From Amycolatopsis azurea DSM 43854 (GTDB lineage Bacteria; Actinomycetota; Actinomycetes; Mycobacteriales; Pseudonocardiaceae), in the NCBI RefSeq assembly GCF_001995215.1, contig NZ_MUXN01000004.1, forward strand, positions 208,228 through 272,227: a stretch of 64,000 nt of DNA. Direction: 5' to 3'. Within the stretch, counting starts at the first letter, position 1, and each line of letters begins with the position of its first letter. The notes beneath the pieces were generated by a model. That model searched no databases. It was given only the letters and a program-made list of their open reading frames with translations, and was not told the DNA's origin. Both the position numbers and the translations under genes were made by a program. Positions 48,350-56,951 of the stretch are shown here, piece by piece.

Positions 48350-49045
48350 ATGTCGTCGTCGGTATCGCACATCGTCACAACCGTCCTCAGTGGACTGACC
48401 GCGACCGTCACCGCCGCGCTCGGCGGGATCGCGCTCACCATGGTGCTCTCCCTGGTCGCCGGTCTCGCGCTGAGATCGCCCTCCCGGGTGGTGCGCGGGA
48501 TCTCCCGCGTCTACGTCGAGATCTTCCGCGGCACCTCGGAAGTCGTCCAATTGTTCTGGCTCTACTTCGTGCTCCCGGTGCTGGTCGGCCTCCAGCTGGT
48601 GCCGATGTTCGCCGGAATCCTGGTGCTGGGCCTCAACCACGGCGCCTATGGCGCGGAGATCGTCCGCGGCGCGGTGAATTCCGTACCGCGGGCGCAGTTC
48701 GAGGGCGCCGTCGCGCTCAACCTGACCCCCGCGCAGCGGATGCGGCGGGTGATCCTGCCGCAGGCGTTCGCGGAAATGCTGCCACCGTTCAACAATCTCT
48801 TCATCCAGTTGCTGAAGAGCACCGCCCTGCTGTCGTTCATCGCCGTCCCGGAGATGGCGCGCCAAGGCGAACTGCTGCGGCCGGTGTTCAGTGCCGAGAT
48901 CGGCTGGATCTACGGCACCGAACTCGTGCTCTATCTCCTGCTCGCGCTGCTGATCACCGGCGGGATGCGGCTGCTGGAACGGTTCGCGGCACGACGTCTC
49001 GGCCGGGCCCCGGCCAAGATGACCGCCGCCGCGGGAGGTGTGTGA
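48350..49045 (+). CDS. ehuC: ectoine-type ABC transporter permease EhuC
   Basis: 231 aa from ATG 48350. Polar-amino-acid-type permease with five membrane helices; the coupling loop is GAVALNLTPAQRMRRVILPQAFAEMLPPFNN. The early YVEIFRGTSEVVQLFWLYF is typical of HisM/HisQ-type subunits. Pairs with EhuD. Its stop shares one base with ehuD's ATG. Confidence 0.85.
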   Translation: MSSSVSHIVTTVLSGLTATVTAALGGIALTMVLSLVAGLALRSPSRVVRGISRVYVEIFRGTSEVVQLFWLYFVLPVLVGLQLVPMFAGILVLGLNHGAYGAEIVRGAVNSVPRAQFEGAVALNLTPAQRMRRVILPQAFAEMLPPFNNLFIQLLKSTALLSFIAVPEMARQGELLRPVFSAEIGWIYGTELVLYLLLALLITGGMRLLERFAARRLGRAPAKMTAAAGGV

Positions 49046-49701
49046 TGGACTGGAGCTGGGAAGCGGCCGCGAATTCGGTTCCGCTGCTGTTGGAAGGGCT
49101 TCTCGTCACCATCGAGATCACCCTGCTCGGCTCGGTGGTCGCGTACGTGCTCGGCCTGGTGTTCGCGCTGCTCCGCCGCACGGGGATTCCCGTGCTGTCC
49201 CAGGCGGTCGTGCTGTTCATCGAGTTCGTCCGCAGCACGCCGTTGCTGATCCAGGTGTTCGTCCTCTACTACGTGATCCAGCCGGTGGGCGGGATGACGC
49301 TGTCCCCGTTCGTCACCGGTGTCATCGCGCTCGGCGTGCATTACGCGACCTACTCGGCCGAGGTCTACCGGGCCGGGATCGAGGCCGTCCCGAAAGGACA
49401 GTGGGAGGCCGCGACCGCGCTGAACCTGCCGAGGTCGCGGGTGTGGACCGCGGTGGTGCTGCCGCAGGCGGTGCCGAGGGTGCTGCCCGCGCTCGGCAAC
49501 TACACGATCTCGATGTTCAAGGAAACCCCGCTGCTGCTGGCGATCGGCGTCGTCGACGTGCTGGCGAGGGCGAAGGAGGTCGGTGCCGAAACGTTCCGCG
49601 TCACCGAGCCCTACACCCTGGCCGGGGTGCTGTTCCTGCTGGTGAGCCTGCCGGCTTCGATTCTGGTGAGAAGGTTGGAGCGACGTGCCGCCCACAGTTG
49701 A
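49045..49701 (+). CDS. ehuD: ectoine-type ABC transporter permease EhuD
   Basis: 218 aa from ATG 49045 (GGGAGG 7 bases upstream; a GTG at 49042 is also possible). Motif FIEFVRSTPLLIQVFVLYYV and coupling loop AATALNLPRSRVWTAVVLPQAVPRVLPALGN. Overlaps the ATPase gene by 17 bases, so ehuC-D-A are translationally coupled. Confidence 0.85.
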   Translation: MDWSWEAAANSVPLLLEGLLVTIEITLLGSVVAYVLGLVFALLRRTGIPVLSQAVVLFIEFVRSTPLLIQVFVLYYVIQPVGGMTLSPFVTGVIALGVHYATYSAEVYRAGIEAVPKGQWEAATALNLPRSRVWTAVVLPQAVPRVLPALGNYTISMFKETPLLLAIGVVDVLARAKEVGAETFRVTEPYTLAGVLFLLVSLPASILVRRLERRAAHS

Positions 49702-50473
49702 TTCCCCGATGATCCGGTTTTCCCAGGTGGTCAAGTCCTATGGCGACCACGTCGTGCTGCGGGACCTCGATTTCACCGTCGCGCCAGGGGAATTCGTCTC
49801 GCTGATCGGGCCGAGCGGGTCCGGCAAGACGACGATCCTGCGGCTGCTGATGACCCTGGAGAAGGTCGACGGCGGCACCATCGAGGTCTGCGGCGATTAC
49901 CTGAGCCATATGAAACGCGGCGAGAAACTGGTGCCCGCGGACGAGAAGTACCTGCGGGACGTGCGCAAGCGGATCGGCATGGTGTTCCAGCAGTTCAACC
50001 TGTTCCCCAACATGAACGTGCTGCGCAACATCACCGAGGCGCCGATCCACTCGCTCGGCGTCCCCCGGGACGAGGCCGAGGCGCGGGCCGTCGAACTGCT
50101 GGAGATGGTGGGGCTCGAGGACAAGAAGGACGCGCACCCCACCCGGCTCTCCGGCGGCCAGCAGCAGCGCGTCGCGATCGCCCGCGCGCTCGCGATGCGA
50201 CCGGACGTGCTGCTGCTGGACGAGGTGACCTCGGCGCTCGACCCGGAACTGGTCGCCGACGTGCTGCGCGTGCTGCGCGAGATCGCGACGTCCACCGACA
50301 TCACGATCCTTTGTGTCACGCACGAAATGCAGTTCGCGCGGGACGTCTCGGACCGGGTGATGATGTTCGACGGGGGACAGGTGCTTGAGGACGCCGCGCC
50401 GGAGAAGCTGTTCAACGATCCGGAACACGACCGGACGCGCCGGTTCCTCAAAGCCGTGATCGACCGGGCCTGA
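49685..50473 (+). CDS. ehuA: ectoine-type ABC transporter ATP-binding protein EhuA
   Basis: 262 aa from GTG 49685 (GGAGCGAC upstream). Walker A GPSGSGKTT, Q-loop VFQQFNLFPNMNVLRN, signature LSGGQQQRVAIARALAM, Walker B VLLLDEVTSALDPE and the H-loop CVTHEMQFARD. Drives uptake through EhuC/EhuD. Last gene of the operon; the following 521 bases carry no gene. Confidence 0.9.
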   Translation: MPPTVDSPMIRFSQVVKSYGDHVVLRDLDFTVAPGEFVSLIGPSGSGKTTILRLLMTLEKVDGGTIEVCGDYLSHMKRGEKLVPADEKYLRDVRKRIGMVFQQFNLFPNMNVLRNITEAPIHSLGVPRDEAEARAVELLEMVGLEDKKDAHPTRLSGGQQQRVAIARALAMRPDVLLLDEVTSALDPELVADVLRVLREIATSTDITILCVTHEMQFARDVSDRVMMFDGGQVLEDAAPEKLFNDPEHDRTRRFLKAVIDRA

Positions 50474-50500
50474 GGGCGGCCGCAGGAGGAGACGGCTGCG

Positions 50501-50531
50501 GGAGGGCGTCGGTCCAGGTGGTCGTGAGTGG
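50501..50531 (+). repeat. 31-bp direct repeat, left copy
   Basis: The 31-base word starting GGAGGGCGTCGGTCCAGGTG and ending GTCGTGAGTGG differs at one base from 50901-50931. The copies are exactly 400 bp apart and enclose the phased array and a gene-free stretch. Confidence 0.85.
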
Positions 50532-50752
50532 CGATTCGGGTTAGGGCCAAATGGGTCTCGCGTACCCTGCTGGGATCTGACCGCGGTCGGTCGGGAATCG
50601 GCGATCGCCACGGTCGCTTCATGTGCACCAGCAGCCACAAAGGTCGGGCGCGAAGGTCTCCTTCACACGGCTCAGCCGGGAAAACTCGACCTTCACGCTG
50701 TGCGGCAGATGGGCAGGCCGTCGGGACCGAGCCGGCCGGGGTGATTTCGTGT

Positions 50753-50892
50753 GATGGGAGGGACGACACGCGTGACTGGATGGACGACACACGTGTCCAG
50801 GCGGACGACTCGCGTCGGGGCCCCGGCCACGATCGTGTCGTCCCTTCAATCACCCGTGTCGTCCGTCGGATCACCGGTGTCGTCCGATCGGT
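50753..50892. repeat. 21-bp-phased inverted array of GGACGAC motifs
   Basis: GGACGAC occurs at 50761, 50782 and 50803, then as its complement GTCGTCC at 50837, 50858 and 50879. Every step within each set is exactly 21 bp, two helical turns. The two sets face each other around CGGGGCCCCG (50816-50825). Flanking bases are also similar (ACACGCGTGAC, CACGTGTCC; CACCCGTGTC, CACCGGTGTC). No reading frame is supported here. Confidence 0.85.
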
Positions 50893-50900
50893 CACGCGGC

Positions 50901-50966
50901 GGAGAGCGTCGGTCCAGGTGGTCGTGAGTGGTAAGTGCCGTTCTAACGACACTTACCACTCACGAC
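50901..50966. repeat. 31-bp direct repeat, right copy, with a hairpin
   Basis: 50901-50931 repeats 50501-50531. Its right part forms a 17-bp perfect hairpin, GTCGTGAGTGGTAAGTG (50921-50937) with its complement (50950-50966). The left copy lacks the right arm, so it may be a decayed hairpin. Together with 50474-50994 this makes a 521-base gene-free block. Confidence 0.85.
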
Positions 50967-50994
50967 CCACTTGACCCCGTTCGGCCGCGAGACC

Positions 50995-51555
50995 TCAAAG
51001 GCTCCCGAGGATCTCCTTGGTCGAGGTGACCGTGGCGAAGCCGCCGCCGTGCAGGTTCGTCGCGGTCGCCCGGTACAGCTCGTCTGCGGTGAGGACGCTC
51101 CCGTCCGGCCCGGCGAGGTCGAAGGTGAACGTGGCGTCGAGCGCGAAGGTCACGTCGTAGCCGAGGTTCCCGCCGACGCGCGCGGTGGTCTCGCAGCAGA
51201 AGTTCGTCTGGATGCCGGCGAGCACGAACGACGTGATGCCGCGGGTCTTGAGCCAGCCGTCGAGGTCGATGTCGCCGTGGAAGGCCGAGTTGACCTTCTT
51301 GCCGAACACCAGATCCGCGCGCACGCCGTCGAGTTCGGGCTTGAAGTGGTTGCCCTCCTGGCCGGGGTTCAGCGACGAGCCGGGCTTCACGGAGTCGTGG
51401 TGCACCAGCACGATCGGCAGCCCGCGCTCCTGCCAGGCGTCGACGAGCGCCTTGATGTTGGCCTCCGCGCCGGGGTTGTTGCGCGGGCCCCAGACGGGCT
51501 TGTCGAAGCCGCGCTGGACGTCGATCACGAGCAGGGCCTTGGTTTCAGTGGTCAT
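50995..51555 (-). CDS. isochorismatase-family cysteine hydrolase
   Basis: 186 aa from ATG 51553-51555. Catalytic triad of the family is visible: Asp in ALLVIDVQRGF, Lys in FGKKVNSAF, Cys in AGIQTNFCCETTARV. Such enzymes hydrolyse amides (nicotinamidase, pyrazinamidase) or isochorismate; the exact substrate is unclear. Divergent from a GlxA-type regulator that may control it. Confidence 0.9.
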   Translation of the reverse strand: MTTETKALLVIDVQRGFDKPVWGPRNNPGAEANIKALVDAWQERGLPIVLVHHDSVKPGSSLNPGQEGNHFKPELDGVRADLVFGKKVNSAFHGDIDLDGWLKTRGITSFVLAGIQTNFCCETTARVGGNLGYDVTFALDATFTFDLAGPDGSVLTADELYRATATNLHGGGFATVTSTKEILGSL

Positions 51556-51627
51556 GGCTTCGAGTTTCGTTCCCGCGGGCGCCGTCGGGGGAGTGGCAGA
51601 AGACGCGCGATGCGGTACTTTTCTGCC

Positions 51628-52614
51628 ATGCGAACCGTGGGTGTGCTCCTCCTGCCGGGCAGCCGGTCCTTCGACCTCGGCGTGATCGGCGAGGTCTGGG
51701 GCGTGGACCGGACCGACAGCGGCATCGGCCCCTTCGAGGTCCGGCTCTGCGCGCCCGGCCGCGCCACGGTCACCATCCACCCGTTCGGCCAGGTCGGGGC
51801 GACGCACGGGCTGACCGGACTGGACGGCTGCGACCTCGTCCTCGTGCCGGGCCGGGTCGATCCGCACGCCGAGGTGCCCGAGGCCGCCGTCGCCGCGTTG
51901 CGCAAGGCGCACCGGGCCGGGATCACCGCGGCGTCGCTGTGCTCCGGCGCCTTCACCCTCGCCGCGGCCGGGCTGCTCGACGGCCGGTCCGTCACCACGC
52001 ACTGGCGGCTGCTGGACGACCTCGAAACCGCCGCTCGCGACGCCGTCGTCCAACGGGACGTCCTGTTCACCGACGAGGGTGACGTGCTGACGTCCGCCGG
52101 TGTCGTCGGCGGGCTGGATCTCTGCCTGCACCTGGTGCGGCGCGATCACGGCGCCGAGGTCGCGGCCGCTCTCGCCCGGCGGCTCGTGATGCCGCCCGCG
52201 CGGGAGGGCGGGCAGCGTCAGTATGTCGACAACCCGTTGCCGCCCAAGCCGTCGCGACCGAGCGTTTCGTCCACAATGGACTGGGCGCTGGAGCGGATCG
52301 CCGACGACATCGGCGTCGAGGACCTCGTCGCCCACGCGGGGCTGAGCGAGCGGACCTTCCATCGCGAGTTCGCGGCGGCCACCGGGGTGACGCCGGGACG
52401 CTGGCTGCGCGCGCAGCGGGTGCGGCTCGCGCGGCGGTTGCTGGAGACGACCGAGCTCCCGGTCGAGCGGATCGCGCGGCGTTCCGGGCTCGGCACCGCC
52501 GCCAACCTGCGGCGAAGGCTCCGGGCGGACGTCGGCGTCGGGCCCGATTCGTATCGCCGGACGTTCCGGTCGGTTACCGTCGAAGCATGGCCGAGTACGA
52601 GCACATCCTCGTGA
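51628..52614 (+). CDS. GlxA-type regulator (DJ-1/PfpI domain plus AraC DNA-binding domain)
   Basis: 328 aa from ATG 51628, with TACTTT ending 7 bases upstream, so leaderless; ATG 51610 is the alternative. The DJ-1-like domain (~1-185) has the nucleophile elbow ASLCSGAFTLAAAG. The C-terminal AraC domain has both helix-turn-helix units (LVAHAGLSERTFHREFAAATG; VERIARRSGLGTAANLRRRL). Divergent partner of the isochorismatase gene, a common regulatory pairing. Overlaps the next gene by 28 bases. Confidence 0.9.
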   Translation: MRTVGVLLLPGSRSFDLGVIGEVWGVDRTDSGIGPFEVRLCAPGRATVTIHPFGQVGATHGLTGLDGCDLVLVPGRVDPHAEVPEAAVAALRKAHRAGITAASLCSGAFTLAAAGLLDGRSVTTHWRLLDDLETAARDAVVQRDVLFTDEGDVLTSAGVVGGLDLCLHLVRRDHGAEVAAALARRLVMPPAREGGQRQYVDNPLPPKPSRPSVSSTMDWALERIADDIGVEDLVAHAGLSERTFHREFAAATGVTPGRWLRAQRVRLARRLLETTELPVERIARRSGLGTAANLRRRLRADVGVGPDSYRRTFRSVTVEAWPSTSTSS

Positions 52615-53360
52615 AGCGGGACGGCGACACCGTCACCGTCACCATGAACCGCGCCGCGCGGCGGAACTCGCTGTCGGCGGACCACCTCGCCGAGCTGCTC
52701 GCGGCGTTCCGTGAGGCCGGGGACACCGACGCCACCGGGATCGTCCTCGCGGGCGCCGGACCGGTGTTCTCGGCGGGCCACGACTTCGGTGACGTCGCCG
52801 CGCGTGACCTGATGGCCGTGCGTGAGCTGCTGCGGCTGTGCACGGACCTGATGGGCACGATGCAGTCGGTGCCGCAGGTCGTCGTCGCGCGGGTGCACGG
52901 GCTCGCGACCGCGGCGGGCTGCCAGCTGGTGGCCTCGTGCGATCTCGCCGTCGCCGCGGAGTCCGCCGGATTCGCGCTGCCCGGTGGCAAGGGCGGCTGG
53001 TTCTGTCACACGCCCGCGGTGCCGGTGGCCCGCTCGATCGGGCGGAAACGGCTGATGGAACTGGCGCTCACCGGCGACGTCGTCGACGCCGCGACCGCGC
53101 TGGACTGGGGCCTGGTGAACCGCGTCGTCCCGGACGCCGGGCTGGACGACGCCGTCGCCGACCTGCTGGCGCGCGCGACGCGGGGCAGCCGGGCGAGCAA
53201 GGCGATGGGCAAGCAGACCCTCTACGCGCAGCTGGACCGGCCCGAAGCCGACGCCTACGCGCTGGCGCTGGAGGTGATGGCCTCGGCGTCGCAGCTGCCG
53301 GGAGCGCGTGAGTGGATGGCTGCTTTCCAGGAGAAGCGTTCCCCGGTCTGGCCGGACTGA
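52587..53360 (+). CDS. enoyl-CoA hydratase/isomerase family protein
   Basis: 257 aa from ATG 52587. Crotonase fold: oxyanion-hole segments GAGPVFSAGHDFGDV and TAAGCQLVASCDLAVAAE. The residues at the usual catalytic Glu positions are not clearly conserved (GGKGGWFCHTPAVPV), so the reaction may be other than classical hydration. Overlaps the regulator gene, hence probably cotranscribed. Confidence 0.88.
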   Translation: MAEYEHILVKRDGDTVTVTMNRAARRNSLSADHLAELLAAFREAGDTDATGIVLAGAGPVFSAGHDFGDVAARDLMAVRELLRLCTDLMGTMQSVPQVVVARVHGLATAAGCQLVASCDLAVAAESAGFALPGGKGGWFCHTPAVPVARSIGRKRLMELALTGDVVDAATALDWGLVNRVVPDAGLDDAVADLLARATRGSRASKAMGKQTLYAQLDRPEADAYALALEVMASASQLPGAREWMAAFQEKRSPVWPD

Positions 53361-53364
53361 GGCT

Positions 53365-53904
53365 TCAGCCGCGTTCGCGCATGAGCAGCAGCATGTAGGC
53401 GGCCAGCGTCTGCGCGTCGGTGATGTCGCCGGAAGCGATCATCTTTTCGAACTCGCCGCGCTCGATCCACGCCGTCCGCATGTCCTGCTCCTCGACCTCG
53501 CGCTGGGTCTCACCCTGCGTGAGATCGGTGGCCAGGAACACGCGGCCGCGCTGACTCGACATGCCGGCGGCCACGTCGGTCACACCGAGGTCGGTCATCG
53601 AGCCCGCGATCAGCCCGGTCTCCTCGCGCAGTTCGCGGGCGGCGAGTTCCGGCGGCGGGACGTCGGCCAGCTCGGGGGCGGTGCCCATGGGGAACTCCCA
53701 GCGCCGCAGCCCGAGCGGGTAGCGGAACTGCTCGACCAGGTGAAACCAGGCGCCGTCGAACGGGATGATCACCGCGCAAGTGGGTTTGTCGACGACCGCG
53801 TAGATCCCTTCGGAACCATCGAGCCGCCGGACGGCGTCTTCGCGAACGGTCATCCAGTTGTTCCGGTACACCTCGCGGGAGCTGACACGCTGAACGGGGT
53901 CCAT
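53365..53904 (-). CDS. NUDIX hydrolase, ADP-ribose pyrophosphatase-like
   Basis: 179 aa from ATG 53902-53904 (GTG 53910 possible). The Nudix box is [27 protein letters not shown], with a longer loop between the Gly and the RELREETG helix than the textbook pattern, as in some YffH/NUDT14-like members. N-terminal beta grasp typical of ADP-ribose hydrolases. Divergent from nucS. Confidence 0.88.
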   Translation of the reverse strand: MDPVQRVSSREVYRNNWMTVREDAVRRLDGSEGIYAVVDKPTCAVIIPFDGAWFHLVEQFRYPLGLRRWEFPMGTAPELADVPPPELAARELREETGLIAGSMTDLGVTDVAAGMSSQRGRVFLATDLTQGETQREVEEQDMRTAWIERGEFEKMIASGDITDAQTLAAYMLLLMRERG

Positions 53905-53941
53905 GCGCACAGTATCGCCGTGCTTGTCCTACCCTCGCGGG

Positions 53942-54601
53942 GTGCGCCTAGTGATCGCTCGCTGCCAGGTCGACTACGCCGGCCGTCTGACCGCCCATCT
54001 GCCGATGGCCACCCGGCTGTTGCTCGTGAAGGCCGACGGCTCGGTGTCCGTGCACTCGGACGACCGCGCCTACAAGCCGCTGAACTGGATGAGCCCGCCG
54101 TGCTGGCTGATCGAGGACGGCAAGCTGTGGATCGTCGAGAACAAGCAAGGGGAGAAGCTCGTCATCACGATCGACGAGATCTTCCACGACCACGCCCAGG
54201 AACTCGGCGCGGAACCGGGCTTGCAGAAGGACGGCGTCGAGGCGCACCTCCAGGAACTGCTCGCCGAGCACATCAAGACCCTCGGCGACGGCTACACCCT
54301 GGTGCGGCGGGAGTTCCCGACCGCGATCGGGCCGGTCGACATCATGGCCCGCGACGCCGACGGGGCCAGCGTCGCCGTCGAGATCAAGCGGCGCGGCGAG
54401 ATCGACGGCGTCGAGCAGCTGACGCGGTACCTCGAACTGCTCAACCGCGACCCGCTGCTGGCGCCGGTGCAGGGCGTCTTCGCGGCGCAGATCATCAAGC
54501 CGCAGGCGCGGGTGCTGGCCGAGGACCGGGGCATCCGGTGCCTCACGCTGGACTACGACGCGCTTCGCGGCATCGAGTCGGACGAGTTCCGCCTCTTCTG
54601 A
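53942..54601 (+). CDS. nucS: mismatch-specific endonuclease NucS/EndoMS
   Basis: 219 aa from GTG 53942; TACCCT ends 7 bases upstream, so the message is probably leaderless. N-terminal DNA-binding and dimer domain (~1-110), then the RecB-like nuclease core: Asp133 (PVDIMARD), Glu147 and Lys149 (VAVEIKRRG). It provides the non-canonical mismatch repair of actinobacteria lacking MutS/MutL. The C-terminal tail ESDEFRLF resembles the sliding-clamp-binding end. The integrase gene of an inserted element ends within its last 49 bases. Confidence 0.95.
   Translation: MRLVIARCQVDYAGRLTAHLPMATRLLLVKADGSVSVHSDDRAYKPLNWMSPPCWLIEDGKLWIVENKQGEKLVITIDEIFHDHAQELGAEPGLQKDGVEAHLQELLAEHIKTLGDGYTLVRREFPTAIGPVDIMARDADGASVAVEIKRRGEIDGVEQLTRYLELLNRDPLLAPVQGVFAAQIIKPQARVLAEDRGIRCLTLDYDALRGIESDEFRLF
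54553..54601. other. candidate attL within the nucS 3' end
   Basis: The last 49 bases of nucS also encode the end of int. Integration into the 3' end of a conserved gene with restoration of its coding end is usual for tyrosine integrases, so the crossover core should lie in or next to this stretch. The matching attR is outside the window. Confidence 0.55.
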
Positions 54602-55938
54602 GCGTTTCCGCTGGTCAAACCCTGTCCGGACGGTAGCTGGGGCACACCTGGGGCACGCGGCGAATCTCCGACTGCGGTGATGGTGAACGAACCGTCGGCG
54701 TTCTGGGGCGCCCACATCGCGTCGATGGCGCTCTTCGTGCGGTTCTCGGACTCCGGCATGAGGTGCGCGTAGTACTTCAGCGTAACCGCAGGGTTGTGGT
54801 GCCCCAGGTAAGCGGCGACGGCGACGATGGACTCGCGTGCATCAAGCAGGGTGCTCGCGAAGAAGTGCCGCAAGGCGTGCATTCCGTTCACGCGCTCCGA
54901 GGGGATGCCCACCTTGTCGAGAGCGCGCTTCCACACGTTCGCGTTGAAGTGGTTCCTGTTGCAGGCCCCGCGTTCCCGGGTGGTGACGAACAGCTTCACC
55001 GTGACCGGCTTGCCTTCGCCGTGCTCCCACGGCAGCGTCACCTCCACCGCGGGGAACTCGGTCATGTAGGCCGCGAGCTCGTCCCGGACAGTCGGGGATA
55101 GAGGGACCTCCCGCTCCTTGCGCCCCTTGGGGAGGGCGAAGCACAGCCGGTTGCCGACAAGCTTCACCTGTCGCCGGATGGTGGCCTTCCCCCGTAGCCA
55201 GTCGACGTCGTCAGGGGAGAAGCCGAAGATCTCGCCCTGCCGCAACCCGAGGCCCACGCCTTGGGGGATGAAGATCCTGTACCGGGGTGGCAGCGCGTTC
55301 CGGACCCCCATGACCCACTCGCGCGCCCATGGCACGATCTTCGCGTGATCCGGCCGCGGGGCTTTGACCACCCGTGAGCGGCAAGGGTTCTTCGCGATCA
55401 CCTCGTTCTCGGCGGCGTCGGTCAGCATCGCGGAAACGTGGCTGAAGACGACGCTCTGGGTGGACTTCGCGAGCGGGTCACCTTTCGAGGTGGTGACCTT
55501 CCCCAGGCTGCGCAGCCAGTTCTGGATGGGCGAGGGCTTTGCGACCGCCTTCAGTTGCGATCGCCACAGCGGGAACGGTTCGACGTAGCGCCGAAACCGG
55601 TCTTCGATGTTCTGGATGGTCAGCGGGTCGAGGTCGACTTCAAGACGCTGGATCCACTGCTTGGCGTAGGCGCTGAACAGGATCTCGCCGGCGCGAATGT
55701 CGATGTACGTGCCGCGGAGCTTGTCAGCCTCCACTAGCACGATGTGCGCCTCGGCCTCGGTCTTCTTCACGAACGACTTCTTACGCTCGCGCTTGTCGGG
55801 CTCACGCCACCGCGCAAGCCACCGCATTCCCTTCCCGTAGCGCTCAGTCTTCTCCAAGACCGGCTTGTCGTCGTCGTCGAACAGCGGCTTGCCGTCGACC
55901 TTGACCTGTCTCCACCATCTGTCCTCAACGGTTGCCAT
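54553..55938 (-). CDS. int: tyrosine-recombinase integrase
   Basis: 461 aa from ATG 55936-55938. N-terminal arm/AP2-like region with [20 protein letters not shown]-like core-binding domain (~75-190), catalytic domain with Arg233 ([12 protein letters not shown]), HALRHFFAS (His, Arg), [15 protein letters not shown] with Tyr390 as likely nucleophile. A ~65-residue tail follows the Tyr, and its last codons and TAG stop lie inside nucS. Start overlaps the XRE gene by 14 bases, so both are one leftward unit. Confidence 0.95.
   Translation of the reverse strand: MATVEDRWWRQVKVDGKPLFDDDDKPVLEKTERYGKGMRWLARWREPDKRERKKSFVKKTEAEAHIVLVEADKLRGTYIDIRAGEILFSAYAKQWIQRLEVDLDPLTIQNIEDRFRRYVEPFPLWRSQLKAVAKPSPIQNWLRSLGKVTTSKGDPLAKSTQSVVFSHVSAMLTDAAENEVIAKNPCRSRVVKAPRPDHAKIVPWAREWVMGVRNALPPRYRIFIPQGVGLGLRQGEIFGFSPDDVDWLRGKATIRRQVKLVGNRLCFALPKGRKEREVPLSPTVRDELAAYMTEFPAVEVTLPWEHGEGKPVTVKLFVTTRERGACNRNHFNANVWKRALDKVGIPSERVNGMHALRHFFASTLLDARESIVAVAAYLGHHNPAVTLKYYAHLMPESENRTKSAIDAMWAPQNADGSFTITAVGDSPRAPGVPQLPSGQGLTSGNAQKRRNSSDSMPRSAS
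54637..54657. repeat. direct repeat CTGGGGCAC near the element's left end
   Basis: CTGGGGCAC occurs at 54637-54645 and again at 54649-54657, start to start 12 bp, some 40 bases inside the element. Position and spacing would suit integrase arm-type sites, but the stretch also encodes part of the integrase tail. Confidence 0.4.
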
Positions 55939-56593
55939 CGTGCGCCTCCGGCATGTCGTCGACCTCGGCCAGGAGGCGCTTCAAGGCGCCCTTGAGCCGT
56001 TCCGGTAGCGGCCTGGGATCTGGCTGCCGTCCGTAGTTGTTGCGCCGCAGGTCTTCAGTCGAGTCTTGCCGCGCCTCGCCTTCAGCTTGGCGCCGCTTCT
56101 CGACAATCGTGTTGATCAGATAGAGGACGTCTTCCGCAGCTCGAACAGCAGTATCTTGGTCACGCTGCCGGTCGCCGTCCGGGCGCCCACGACGCACGAA
56201 GCTCTCGTACAGATCGTCGTATGCCGCCTCGGGACCCTCCAAGGCTGCCGCCGCACGCAGAAGCGGTTCTTCGCCGTAGGCCCACCGCCATGCGAACTCC
56301 TGATCCTCTTCGACTGTGGTCGTGAGTGGGACGCTCGAACCATCTACCGGCAGCAGCAGGCGGTTCGGGGGCACGTTGAGGGCGAGGGCAAGAGCGATCA
56401 GGTCATCGGCGTCGACTCGGCGCGCATTGTTCTCGATGCGCGAGAGCCCAAGTACGGGGATCGGTCGCCCTAGTCGGTCGAGTCGATCGGACAACTCCTT
56501 GTAGGTCATCACCCCCCGAAGCGCCCGGAGGTTATGCGCGACGCGCTCCCCGGTGGGGCCGATGTTCTGCACGGGACCTTGTGCTTTCGCCAT
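55925..56593 (-). CDS. XRE-family repressor-like regulator
   Basis: 222 aa from ATG 56591-56593. A Cro/cI-type helix-turn-helix (~18-85: ERVAHNLRALRGVMTYKELSDRL, GLSRIENNARRVDADDLIALALAL) and a charged C-terminal half without protease motif. It lies before int in the same unit, divergent from the excisionase-like gene, as lysogeny repressors do. It probably controls the divergent promoters at 56594-56756. Confidence 0.85.
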   Translation of the reverse strand: MAKAQGPVQNIGPTGERVAHNLRALRGVMTYKELSDRLDRLGRPIPVLGLSRIENNARRVDADDLIALALALNVPPNRLLLPVDGSSVPLTTTVEEDQEFAWRWAYGEEPLLRAAAALEGPEAAYDDLYESFVRRGRPDGDRQRDQDTAVRAAEDVLYLINTIVEKRRQAEGEARQDSTEDLRRNNYGRQPDPRPLPERLKGALKRLLAEVDDMPEAHDGNR

Positions 56594-56607
56594 GCGCTCA
56601 CCATGGC

Positions 56608-56732
56608 ATCAAAACGATAGATACGCAATAGCTCACGATGCTTGCGCGTGTCTTCTTGACAGTTTCCCGCCTTGCGGCCATCGTTACTGCATCACAAGAC
56701 ATCGTGCCGATAGGCTAATCTATCAAAACGAT
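56608..56732. promoter_or_regulatory. divergent control region with two ATCAAAACGAT operators
   Basis: ATCAAAACGAT occurs at 56608-56618, just before the XRE start, and at 56722-56732, just after a TAATCT -10-like word in front of the excisionase-like gene. A TTGACA -35 word lies at 56656-56661, without a convincing -10 at 17 bases. One copy near each promoter is the layout of a repressor switch. Confidence 0.6.
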
Positions 56733-56756
56733 GTGACACCGGGAGGTGTAACACCG

Positions 56757-56951
56757 ATGCAAGACCAGAGACCGCTCGCGACCAGGGAAGAAGTCGCGGA
56801 TTTCCTGCGGCTCCCCGCTCGAACCCTCGAACAGTGGGCCTACCGCGGCACCGGACCCAAGTACACCCTCGTCGGCAGGCACGCGAGGTATGACTGGAAC
56901 GACGTTCACGCGTACTTGCAAAGGTGCAGAGGCGGGGGCGCCGCAGCATGA
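56757..56951 (+). CDS. excisionase-like small HTH protein
   Basis: 64 aa from ATG 56757 behind GGGAGGTG. A MerR-type winged helix of the AlpA/Xis kind: LATREEVADFLRLPARTLEQWAYRGTGPKY and RHARYDWNDVHAYL. First gene of the rightward unit. Likely directs excision; it could also regulate transcription. Confidence 0.85.
   Translation: MQDQRPLATREEVADFLRLPARTLEQWAYRGTGPKYTLVGRHARYDWNDVHAYLQRCRGGGAAA

Noticed and set aside
50474..50994. CRISPR array in the repeat block after ehuA
   Set aside because: Units are 21 bp, inverted in two sets, without repeat-spacer structure or cas genes.
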